From positions 1 through 32,397 of the forward strand of contig NZ_BJYT01000038.1 of the NCBI RefSeq assembly GCF_007991655.1: a stretch of DNA of 32,397 nucleotides. Direction: 5' to 3'. The notes beneath the pieces are model-generated. The model made no database searches, was not told where the DNA came from, and saw only the letters and a program-made list of their open reading frames with translations. Each line of letters opens with the position of its first letter. The first letter of the stretch is position 1. This stretch comes from Segetibacter aerophilus (GTDB lineage: Bacteria > Bacteroidota > Bacteroidia > Chitinophagales > Chitinophagaceae). Below are positions 25,849 through 32,397 of the stretch, piece after piece. A program made the translations under genes and the position numbers.

Positions 25849-26385
25849 ATTTACCTGGTTCTTAGATGCAGGTATTTTTAGTTCACTACTTATATCAGGC
25901 TTTATGTCTTTAGGCAATAATCCGGTTTTTGTTGACGCATCGAAAAACGTCCACATCTCTCCGTTATCTAGAGACTCTCCAACTAAATAAGTTGTTTTAT
26001 CCAGCGTTGTTCCCTGCTGCTCCATTCTCATATTTTGTTCTACCACACATTGCTGATCCTTAGAAGTTTTTACTACCTGTAAAATTCTCCCTATGGTTAT
26101 GCTTTGAATAGTGGAGTCAGGTATTTGTTTCATTTGCAAATTGATGAATGAAGCGAAGGCCTCAGCTCCGCCCATCCTACTTGTCATATTTGGATGATTG
26201 TATTTTACAAACGTCATCCAGTCTTTTCTTTTAAAAGCGGCCAACATGCTATCACCACAACGGTAAATATTTTCTTCTATATTATTTGCCGGCTCTCTTA
26301 CCGATACCGTTTTATCTGTTTCACCATTCTGTCCTTTACATGCTAAAAACATTAAAAGGACAAAAACGACCAATGTTCTATTCAT
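25846..26385 (-). CDS. Lipoprotein of about 180 residues, function unknown
   Basis: The 179-residue protein has a lipoprotein signal (VVFVLLMFLAC, Cys16). The mature part starts with a polar linker, then a helix and beta-rich region (DSMLAAFKRKDWMTFVKYNHPNM, then GGAEAFASFINLQMKQIPDSTI and WTFFDASTKTG) that could be an NTF2-like or DUF-type fold. The pattern of a helix with KxKDWxxFxxYxHP followed by strands is compatible with a small-ligand pocket, which is inference only. It is the second gene of a minus-strand pair with the YbjQ-like gene, 55 nt downstream of it. The stop codon lies in the bidirectional terminator stem. Confidence 0.75.
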   Translation of the reverse strand: MNRTLVVFVLLMFLACKGQNGETDKTVSVREPANNIEENIYRCGDSMLAAFKRKDWMTFVKYNHPNMTSRMGGAEAFASFINLQMKQIPDSTIQSITIGRILQVVKTSKDQQCVVEQNMRMEQQGTTLDKTTYLVGESLDNGEMWTFFDASTKTGLLPKDIKPDISSELKIPASKNQVN

Positions 26386-26440
26386 TCGTTCGTATCATTT
26401 AGTTTTCCTTGTTGAGATGTAAGTTCCTTTGCGGAGATTT

Positions 26441-26758
26441 TTAAACTCTTACAGCTGTACCCGTTGCCAGCACCATTAGCATGCTGCTGCCTGCACCTAT
26501 TGTTTCGAAATCAAGGTCTATTCCCACAATTGCATTTGCCCCAATGCTTTCAGCTTTTCTAATCAGTTCATTCATGGCGATGGTTCTTGCTTCGTCAACT
26601 ACTTTTTCATACGTCTCACTTCTTCCCCCGGCTATATCACGGAAACCGGCGAGGATATCTTTAAAGATATTTGCCCCAATAATTGACTCCGCACTAACGA
26701 TCCCTAAGTATTGTTGAATTGAATGCCCTTCTATAGTAGGTGTTGTTGTAGTGATCAT
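26441..26758 (-). CDS. YbjQ/UPF0145 family protein
   Basis: The 105-residue protein matches the family in length and pattern. It has the N-terminal strand and QYLGIVSAESIIGANIFKD, the central helix with GGRSETYEKVVDEARTIAMNEL, the AxxxGANAIVGIDLDFETI block and the C-terminal ATGTAVRV strand. The family is often described as heavy-metal-binding because of structural similarity to metal-binding folds, but the function is not established, and no Cys or His cluster is present here. There is no signal peptide, so it should be cytoplasmic. It is upstream of the lipoprotein on the same strand. A dyad lies 51-77 nt upstream of its start codon. Confidence 0.88.
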   Translation of the reverse strand: MITTTTPTIEGHSIQQYLGIVSAESIIGANIFKDILAGFRDIAGGRSETYEKVVDEARTIAMNELIRKAESIGANAIVGIDLDFETIGAGSSMLMVLATGTAVRV

Positions 26759-27182
26759 AAATAAAGTATTTACAAATGAAATGATGAATTGATTGTAGGA
26801 CTAGATCTTTTTCGTCTCTAGAGCAGAAACGAAAAGGGTAATGGTAAAACTATGTTTTTTAAAAAAGATAACAAAGATGGTAACAAGCGTGTTTATTCAA
26901 TTTTAAAAAGTGCTTGATTTTCGTTCAAAGCTAGAGTCCCATATCAAGCTTAGGAATGTGTCGCAAAAAATGTCTGCTTGCTAATATGTATCCTATTCCT
27001 GTTTGTCTTAAAAGATTATTTACTACTACGACCCATGCAACCGCTTATCATTTTTATACTACCGTTTATAAATCCTTCATTACTTTGTTGTTAATGAATT
27101 ACTTCTTATGCTGTAGGTCCAATTTTTTATCGCTGACCCATTAGAACGTTTTGCTATTCGATTCCTTTAAAAAAGTGCTCCT
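26759..27182. other. 424-bp divergent intergenic region between ybjQ-like gene and GH31
   Basis: It contains the dyad TTTTCGT (26809-26815) / ACGAAAA (26829-26835) with an internal CTCTAGAG palindrome at 26816-26823. A 62-codon frame at 26956-27144 has an unnatural Cys/Thr/Phe-rich composition and is not called. No clear -7 box was found for the GH31 gene. Confidence 0.55.
26809..26835. promoter_or_regulatory. Operator-like dyad upstream of the YbjQ-like gene
   Basis: TTTTCGT and ACGAAAA are perfect inverted arms of 7 bp, with CTCTAGAG in the middle. No T tract follows on either strand, so a protein-binding site is more likely than a terminator. Confidence 0.3.
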
Positions 27183-29333
27183 ATGAAAAAAGTGTTTTAC
27201 CTGTTTGTTGTTCTGCTAATTGATTTTCAAACTTGCTTTGCTCAGACAATACAAAAAGTAGCAAACGGTATTTGGAAAATTACTTACGGGACTCCTGAGA
27301 AACTTCTACCTACAGCATTTAAAAATCCTCCTGCTATTGAAGGATTGAATAAGATGCAACAAATAGCATCACCTCCCTTTGATCTAAATAAGATGCATTT
27401 TTCACAAATGGCAAAAGGGGTTTTAGCAGAAATTAAAATAGACACTTCAGAAAGGTTTTACGGATTCGGACTTCAGACAAATACATTTGATCAAACCGGC
27501 ATGCGACGCGAGATCCGTACAAATAGCTGGACTGTTGGTAACGTCGGCTTCGGGCACGCACCTATGCCTTTTTACATCTCTACCAAAGGGTATGGTGTGG
27601 TGGTTAACTCTTCGAGATATGTTACTTTTTACATGGCTTCGAAAGGCAAGCTCGATGAACGTGTTCGCAACAAAAAACTCAATCCTAAAGAACAAAAAAT
27701 AGAGCTTAATACAGTTAACCTGTATGGTAAAGCTGTAACCCCTTCAGATGAGGTAAGTATACAGATAGAAGGCACAAAAGGAATTGAAATCTATGTTTTC
27801 GCAGGGCCGGATATGATGAAGGTTATGCAGCGCTATAATCTTTTTTCAGGCGGCGGCGGCATTCCCCCTTTATGGGGGCTTGGTTTTAAGTACAGGGCAA
27901 AAGCAACTTTTACGGATAAACAAGTGGAGCAAACAGGGCAATACTTTCGTGACAACCACATCCCTTGCGATATGATGGGATTGGAACCGGGATGGCAAAC
28001 AGCTGCGTACTCTTGCTCTTTTGCCTGGAACCCAAAAAACTTTCCCACTCCAGATACTTTCATAAGCAATATGAACAATAGCGGTTTTAAACTTAATCTC
28101 TGGGAGCATGCTTATACTCACCCCACTTCACCCATATTTGAAAAGATTGCTCCTTATTCATCTAACTATACTGTCTGGGGCGGCGCCGTACCCGACTTTA
28201 TTTCTACCAACGGACGTAAGATTTTCGGAGACTACCACGAAAACACTTTTGTAAAAAAAGGCATTGCTGCTTTTAAGTTAGATGAATGCGACGCGGCTGA
28301 CTATAACAAGGCTGACCGTGAATGGAGTTTCCCCGACATAGCTACTTTTCCTTCCGGCGTTGATGGAGAACATATGCGGCAGGTTTATGGGCTACTGTAC
28401 CAGCAGACCATGCTAAACCTATATCGAAAAAATAACACCCGAACGATGTTCGATGTACGGGCGTCGCACTTGTATGCAGCGCCATACACCGCTGCTTTGT
28501 ATTCTGATATGTACAGTCATAATGACTTTGTAAGAATGATTGTCAACTCGGGCTTCTCAGGCGTAAACTGGTCACCCGAAATAAGAGAAACTTCAAATGA
28601 TGCAGACCTTATAAGACGACTTCAAACAATCCTTATGTCGTCACACATGGTGGTTAATTGCTGGTACCTCAACTTGCCTCCATGGTTACAATACAACATT
28701 GGCAAGAACAGCGCGAATGAACTACTTCCTAATCACAAGGACCTTGAGCAAAAGGCGAAGAAGTTAATCCAGTTGCGGATGAGTCTGTTACCGTATTTGT
28801 ATGCTGCGTTTGCCAAATATCATTTTGAGGGGACGCCCCCATTTCGCGCTTTAATTATGGATTATCCTGCTGACAAAAACACCTGGAAAATAGACGACGA
28901 ATACATGATGGGCGAAAGCCTTTTGTGCGCCCCTTTCATCGATAGCTCCTCACAAAGAACTGTTTATCTTCCGGCCGGTAACTGGTACGACTACAATACC
29001 AACAAAAAATATGAGGGAGGTAAATCTTATAATATCTCACTGACGCTCGATCAAATCCCCATGTTTGTAAAAGATAACACGCTACTGCCATTTGCGGAAC
29101 CTGTTGAGTACGTTACATCTTCTACTGTTTTTAATATCTCCTGCAAGATTTACGGAAATCCAAATAGGGCTGTGAATTTGTTTGAAGATAACAGCACAGA
29201 CTACAACTTCGAAAAAGGTCAATACAACTGGCTTCATCTTACGTGGAATAACACAAATGGAAATGCAACCCGTACGGGAAATTTTAAGAAAGTGCTTTAT
29301 AAAATTACCGGCTGGCAGAAGGTAGCAGAATAG
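27183..29333 (+). CDS. Secreted GH31 family alpha-glycosidase
   Basis: The 716-residue protein has a signal peptide (MKKVFYLFVVLLIDFQTCFA). The N-terminal beta domain (about 85-215) has FYGFGLQTNTFDQTG. The TIM barrel (about 225-560) contains WGLGFKYRA (231-239), the nucleophile Asp367 in FKLDECDA, and Asp442 in LYSDMYSH, which is 16 residues after Arg426 (FDVRASH), the usual spacing of the acid/base in GH31. The C-terminal beta-domains include YLPAGNWYDYNT and MFVKDNTLLPF, standard for the family. The product is a periplasmic or surface retaining alpha-glycosidase; alpha-glucosidase, alpha-xylosidase or alpha-galactosidase activity cannot be separated by eye. There is no SusCD pair or partner glycosidase next to it. 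A hairpin follows the stop codon. Confidence 0.9.
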   Translation: MKKVFYLFVVLLIDFQTCFAQTIQKVANGIWKITYGTPEKLLPTAFKNPPAIEGLNKMQQIASPPFDLNKMHFSQMAKGVLAEIKIDTSERFYGFGLQTNTFDQTGMRREIRTNSWTVGNVGFGHAPMPFYISTKGYGVVVNSSRYVTFYMASKGKLDERVRNKKLNPKEQKIELNTVNLYGKAVTPSDEVSIQIEGTKGIEIYVFAGPDMMKVMQRYNLFSGGGGIPPLWGLGFKYRAKATFTDKQVEQTGQYFRDNHIPCDMMGLEPGWQTAAYSCSFAWNPKNFPTPDTFISNMNNSGFKLNLWEHAYTHPTSPIFEKIAPYSSNYTVWGGAVPDFISTNGRKIFGDYHENTFVKKGIAAFKLDECDAADYNKADREWSFPDIATFPSGVDGEHMRQVYGLLYQQTMLNLYRKNNTRTMFDVRASHLYAAPYTAALYSDMYSHNDFVRMIVNSGFSGVNWSPEIRETSNDADLIRRLQTILMSSHMVVNCWYLNLPPWLQYNIGKNSANELLPNHKDLEQKAKKLIQLRMSLLPYLYAAFAKYHFEGTPPFRALIMDYPADKNTWKIDDEYMMGESLLCAPFIDSSSQRTVYLPAGNWYDYNTNKKYEGGKSYNISLTLDQIPMFVKDNTLLPFAEPVEYVTSSTVFNISCKIYGNPNRAVNLFEDNSTDYNFEKGQYNWLHLTWNNTNGNATRTGNFKKVLYKITGWQKVAE

Positions 29334-29334
29334 A

Positions 29335-29370
29335 AATGAACTAACCTAACTTAAAGTTGATTAGTTCATT
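29335..29370 (+). terminator. Hairpin after the GH31 gene
   Basis: The arms AATGAACTAA (29335-29344) and TTAGTTCATT (29361-29370) pair perfectly over 10 bp, with additional inner pairing AAC/GTT. It begins one base after the GH31 stop. The tail CTTCAAATTG is poor in T, so strength is uncertain. Confidence 0.5.
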
Positions 29371-29578
29371 CTTCAAATTGCGTTAACTATTCTTTCAAAT
29401 ATTTTATTCTTAAAGACCAGGCTCAGGAAGTATTTGTAATTTGATCTGGAACTGTTCTGTTTCTGTAGATTTCGGTTTCTTGAAAAAGCCATCGAAAAAA
29501 GTGTAAAGCTGCAAGAGAATAACGGAGGCAGTTTTATAATAGTTGAAGCTCCGCACATAAACTTCTAAATACTTCTTG

Positions 29579-31246
29579 ATGGCAGAAAACTCCTCCCCCG
29601 ATCAAAACTTCTATGTAGGACTTTGCATGGCAGGTGCAGTTTCAGCAGGCGCTTATACTGCAGGCGTTTTAGATTATCTATTCGAAGCTTTGGAAGAATG
29701 GCAAAAAAGAAAAGATGAAAATGTACCGGGTACACCGATGCACAATGTTGTAATACCTGTAATAGGCGGAGCCTCTGCCGGTGGAATGACAGGCATTATA
29801 ACCGCTTCAGCAATCAACAACCCTATAAAGCATATTAAAGAACCGTCTGCGGACTTGCTGGCGGAGCATCCTGAAAACAAATTGTACCATTCATGGGTTG
29901 ATCTGCTCGGACCCGACATGTTTCCTATGTTGCTAAATACTTCAGACATTAAAAAAGGCAATATTACCTCCCTCCTAAATTCTTCGTTTATTGATAAAGT
30001 TGCTAAAAAGGTTTTAACTGTCAACAAGAACAACTGGCTTCCCACGCCATCCTTCTTCAGTCAGAACTTGAAGGTTTTTACAACGCTTACCAACTTGCGC
30101 GGCTTCGGCTACAACATTGCTTTTAATGCCATGGAAAACCCAGGTAAATATTACATGAGGGCTCATAATGACTACGCTTGTTTTATTCTGCAGGACAACG
30201 ACGCCGAAGGTTGGATGCCTCTTGACTTCAAAAATGATGTCAACACTTCTATTGCAGCAGACGCCGCGATGGCAACAGGCGCCTTTCCTGTCGGTCTAAC
30301 CGCCCGCACATTAGTTAGGGAATCAAAATACGTAAACCAGTCGCCGTGGTGTAGAGATGTAACGGAAAAGTTTCCTATAACAACACCAACTTATGAAAGC
30401 CTGAATATTGATGGAGGCGTTATTAACAACGAGCCTTTTGAGAAAGTGCGGGATGTATTGATAGATAAAACAAAGCAGGATAACGAAGAGGAATACCAGG
30501 ACTTTAACCAATTCAAAAGTACCGTTCTGATGATTGATCCTTTCCCTAGCGAAAAGCCGAAACACTTCGAGGCCGACAAGCAGATCTTTAAAGTAATGCA
30601 AAAGACGTTAGGGTCATTTCTTGATCAAATGCGCGCAAAGCCTGTTAACTTAACGGATGCAATGGACAACTCCAAGGCAGGTCAGTTTCTCATAGCTCCT
30701 ACAAGAAAAATTGATATCAATGGAAAGAGGGAAAGCTTTGGGGGTGATACCGCTATCGCATGTGGATCGTTCAGCGGATTTGGAGGTTTCATCAGTAAAG
30801 AATTCAGAGTACACGACTTCTTTTTAGGTAGGTTCAATTGCGAAATGTTTTTGAGAAACTACTTCACTATACCGGCAGAGGCCGTGGAAAACAATGAAAT
30901 TTTCAAACGGGGTTACGAAGGAGTGGACAAGGAATTATTTACATCTGACGATGGAAAGATCCAGATCATTCCAATTTTTTCGGCTAAACCTCCCAATCAT
31001 TATTTCCCTATTCCTACATTTTCAAATGGCAGCACCTGGCCGATGATCTCAAATAAAAACGTTGAGCGCTTTAGACCAATGGTTAAAAAAAGAGCTCAGT
31101 CTCTTATATTAAACTTATCAACCCTGGGCAAGCTTAACACCTTCCTTTTGTGGTTGGGAACAAAAGTTCTCTTAAACCGACAAATCACGAAGTTCTTTAT
31201 GAAAAAGATAAAAAGCTCGTTGAGTGACCATCATCTACTAAAGTGA
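29579..31246 (+). CDS. Large patatin-like phospholipase-related protein
   Basis: The 555-residue protein has a serine hydrolase elbow GGASAGG at 63-69 with Ser66, and the second dyad residue Asp278 in NIDGG (276-280), as in patatins. The oxyanion region near the N-terminus reads MAGAVSAGAYTAG (17-29) and not the usual GGGxRG. The length is about twice that of a simple patatin domain, with an insertion between the serine and aspartate and an extra C-terminal region of about 270 residues that has no motif I recognise and ends with a basic, weakly hydrophobic helix (LLWLGTKVLLNRQITKFFMKK). There is no signal peptide, so it is probably cytoplasmic or membrane-associated. The ATG at 29579 is chosen over a TTG directly before it. 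Lipid acyl hydrolase activity is inferred from the fold. Confidence 0.82.
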   Translation: MAENSSPDQNFYVGLCMAGAVSAGAYTAGVLDYLFEALEEWQKRKDENVPGTPMHNVVIPVIGGASAGGMTGIITASAINNPIKHIKEPSADLLAEHPENKLYHSWVDLLGPDMFPMLLNTSDIKKGNITSLLNSSFIDKVAKKVLTVNKNNWLPTPSFFSQNLKVFTTLTNLRGFGYNIAFNAMENPGKYYMRAHNDYACFILQDNDAEGWMPLDFKNDVNTSIAADAAMATGAFPVGLTARTLVRESKYVNQSPWCRDVTEKFPITTPTYESLNIDGGVINNEPFEKVRDVLIDKTKQDNEEEYQDFNQFKSTVLMIDPFPSEKPKHFEADKQIFKVMQKTLGSFLDQMRAKPVNLTDAMDNSKAGQFLIAPTRKIDINGKRESFGGDTAIACGSFSGFGGFISKEFRVHDFFLGRFNCEMFLRNYFTIPAEAVENNEIFKRGYEGVDKELFTSDDGKIQIIPIFSAKPPNHYFPIPTFSNGSTWPMISNKNVERFRPMVKKRAQSLILNLSTLGKLNTFLLWLGTKVLLNRQITKFFMKKIKSSLSDHHLLK

Positions 31247-31258
31247 TAAGGGGATCAG

Positions 31259-31594
31259 CTACCGTTCGACTTTCTTATAGGGAGTAAGAAACTGAACAGC
31301 GGTGTTAGCTGCATTAGAAAACCAGGTGTCTTTATAACCAGTATGAATTTGAAACGGGACAAGCCGTTGGTAAACGGGATCCCAATACAATTTTATTTTT
31401 TGATCAGGACTCTTTGGCTGCGCTTCATACTTCTTGTGGGTATTGAAATCAAAAGCGTACCGGGGAGATGATATAATAAAGGGTCTTGCAATACTATCAG
31501 GAGTTAGTCTTTCTTTTGGTAGCGTAGTGTCTCTTGACTGAGCATGTATTGAACCGACAAATGCTGAAGTGAGGATTACCAAATAAGCTTTCAT
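31259..31594 (-). CDS. Small secreted protein, function unknown
   Basis: The 111-residue protein starts with a signal peptide (MKAYLVILTSAFVGSIHAQ). The mature part of about 92 residues is rich in Pro, Lys and aromatic residues (SPRYAFDFNTHKKYEAQP, KLYWDPVYQRLVPFQIHTGY). There is no Cys, no lipobox and no membrane helix. It converges with the patatin gene, only 12 nt away, with no terminator visible between them. I do not recognise a family. The signal peptide and the compositional consistency support a real gene, but the evidence is modest. Confidence 0.6.
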   Translation of the reverse strand: MKAYLVILTSAFVGSIHAQSRDTTLPKERLTPDSIARPFIISSPRYAFDFNTHKKYEAQPKSPDQKIKLYWDPVYQRLVPFQIHTGYKDTWFSNAANTAVQFLTPYKKVER

Positions 31595-31897
31595 AACCTG
31601 ATTTTTTGCTTATCTTAAAAATAAAAAAATTATTTCTACTTCACTACATTCTTCAACAAATAATACTCCTAACAAGCAGTTCGACTTAGACGTTTTATAC
31701 GGTTTTAAAAAGTATCTCGAACGCCGTAAGTACTAGGACTTGAATTAATTTTTTAAAGAAGGAAATGAAAACGGCGGCGCAAATACTATTTGCTTTTTTA
31801 AGTCGTTTCTCTATTACTTACTTAAAGACTTTTAAGGATAGATTTAGGAAAAGTAGATTATTTTAAAGTACGATTTAACCAAACTAACCCGCTACGA
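31595..31897. other. 303-bp divergent intergenic region
   Basis: It holds the hairpin GCAAAT (31779-31784) / ATTTGC (31788-31793) with a 3-nt loop and six T after it, terminator-like on the + strand although no long + gene ends just before it. The hairpin lies inside a 33-codon frame (31765-31866) preceded by purine-rich AAAGAAGGAA. A conventional promoter was not identified for the gene at 31898. Confidence 0.5.
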
Positions 31898-32218
31898 ATG
31901 TCAAACTTTACAAACGTAGCTAATGAACTTGCCAAGAAGTTTATTAGCGCGAAGGATAAGAAGTATGTCCTTAATAAAATTATCTACGACATCAATTACC
32001 TTGTATACACCGATACGAAGGAACCCTTAAGCTACAAGTCGAAGTCCGCAATCATTAAGTATATTTTTGAAGTAGTAGCAGGAAGAAAAGCGCTAATTCT
32101 AGCCAAAGGGGAAACCCTTACTCCAAATTTTTCAGACGTTGTTGTCTTTTTTGAAAGACGCAGTTCTATTCTTAAACACTTACGTAATGGCGTAAAAAGT
32201 CAGCAAAAACTCAACTGA
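31898..32218 (+). CDS. Small Lys-rich protein, function unknown
   Basis: The 106-residue protein has no signal peptide and no membrane helix. It is basic (many Lys and Arg) with predicted amphipathic helices, for example VANELAKKFISAKDKKYVLNK and SAIIKYIFEVVAGRKALILA, and ends KSQQKLN. The composition is natural for a cytoplasmic protein, and the ATG follows an AT-rich leader of about 100 nt. I do not recognise it; a nucleic-acid-related role would be a guess from charge only. Its real extent depends on the sequence beyond the window. Confidence 0.55.
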   Translation: MSNFTNVANELAKKFISAKDKKYVLNKIIYDINYLVYTDTKEPLSYKSKSAIIKYIFEVVAGRKALILAKGETLTPNFSDVVVFFERRSSILKHLRNGVKSQQKLN

Positions 32219-32221
32219 CAA

Positions 32222-32229
32222 TACCTTTG
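32222..32229 (+). promoter_or_regulatory. Consensus -7 box near the right edge
   Basis: TACCTTTG matches TAnnTTTG exactly and ends 5 nt before an ATG that opens only 22 codons. No -33 TTG is seen at the right spacing. It may be chance. Confidence 0.2.
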
Positions 32230-32316
32230 TTTAAATGGTCTTACTGTTAACGACTTACTACTTCTCCTTCCCGAACTGCCGGTTCTGTAACATCTGCATG
32301 TAAAATTTATTTTACT

Positions 32317-32397
32317 CTATGCCGTCTTTAATGTTCCACCTCTTATCAACGTTTTTGGGGCTGTTTTTTCTTTTGTCTTAAATTCTCCCCACTTCCC
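32317..32397 (-). CDS. Possible C-terminal end of a gene entering from the right edge
   Basis: On the minus strand one frame is open from the window edge for 26 codons, ending at TAG (32317-32319). The encoded residues are polar and basic (GKWGEFKTKEKTAPKT, then LIRGGTLKTA) and look protein-like. It is too short to prove, and the other two minus frames are closed or less convincing. Confidence 0.2.
   Translation of the reverse strand, partial: GKWGEFKTKEKTAPKTLIRGGTLKTA

Noticed and set aside
26956-27144. A 62-codon + frame upstream of GH31.
   Set aside because: Cys-, Thr- and Phe-rich composition with no motif; it is probably non-coding intergenic DNA.
1-32397. Search by eye for CRISPR arrays, tRNA/rRNA genes, insertion sequences, integrase sites and defence genes.
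   Set aside because: No regularly spaced repeats, no tRNA-like cloverleaf and no transposase, integrase, restriction or toxin-antitoxin protein was seen.

Overview
The window looks like a chromosomal segment of a Bacteroidota bacterium, most likely in or near the Chitinophagaceae; the family-level placement is inference. Supporting signs are a giant secreted metalloprotease with a type IX secretion C-terminal domain, a GH3/beta-lactamase fusion lipid-free exoenzyme of a type common in this phylum, several promoter candidates with the TAnnTTTG -7 box of Bacteroidota, and start codons that generally lack a Shine-Dalgarno sequence. The DNA is moderately AT-rich and gene-dense. I see no tRNA, rRNA, CRISPR array, insertion sequence or phage gene.

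Layout. 158-3073 (-) is the secreted GH3 N-acetylglucosaminidase/serine hydrolase fusion. 3499-8910 (+) holds nudK, corA, a secreted L,D-transpeptidase and a Pif1-like helicase with a C-terminal HTH. 8950-14176 (-) holds a 5'-nucleotidase-like lipoprotein and, upstream of it, the 1185-residue metalloprotease. 14429-14770 (+) is a short low-complexity lipoprotein that converges on an orphan galT (14952-16004, -), with one terminator for each direction between them. 16210-20718 (+) holds a membrane-anchored GH43 protein, a secreted amidohydrolase and a secreted TolB-like propeller protein. 20982-23873 (+) is a two-gene unit of unrecognised membrane proteins. obg follows at 24077, then a small secreted protein under a strong promoter candidate embedded in an 11-bp dyad. 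25846-26758 (-) holds a lipoprotein and a YbjQ-family protein. 27183-31246 (+) holds a GH31 glycosidase and a patatin-like protein, and the window closes with two small uncharacterised proteins.

How the genes work together. Much of the content is envelope and scavenging biology: cell-wall turnover (GH3 fusion, L,D-transpeptidase), extracellular proteolysis (T9SS metalloprotease), nucleotide salvage (5'-nucleotidase), sugar use (GH43, GH31, galT, nudK) and ion transport (corA). Housekeeping genes (obg, helicase) are interspersed, so this is not a single pathway cluster and there is no SusC/SusD pair to make it a classical polysaccharide utilisation locus.

The best candidate for something undescribed is the pair at 20982-23873: a roughly 10-helix membrane protein whose first half carries a twice-repeated Asp/His/Asp/His signature ending in SPPH, followed after 27 nt by a two-helix protein with two HLHP-containing extracytoplasmic segments and a Met-rich stretch. 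A membrane metal-handling system is a reasonable hypothesis, but it rests on motif reading alone.
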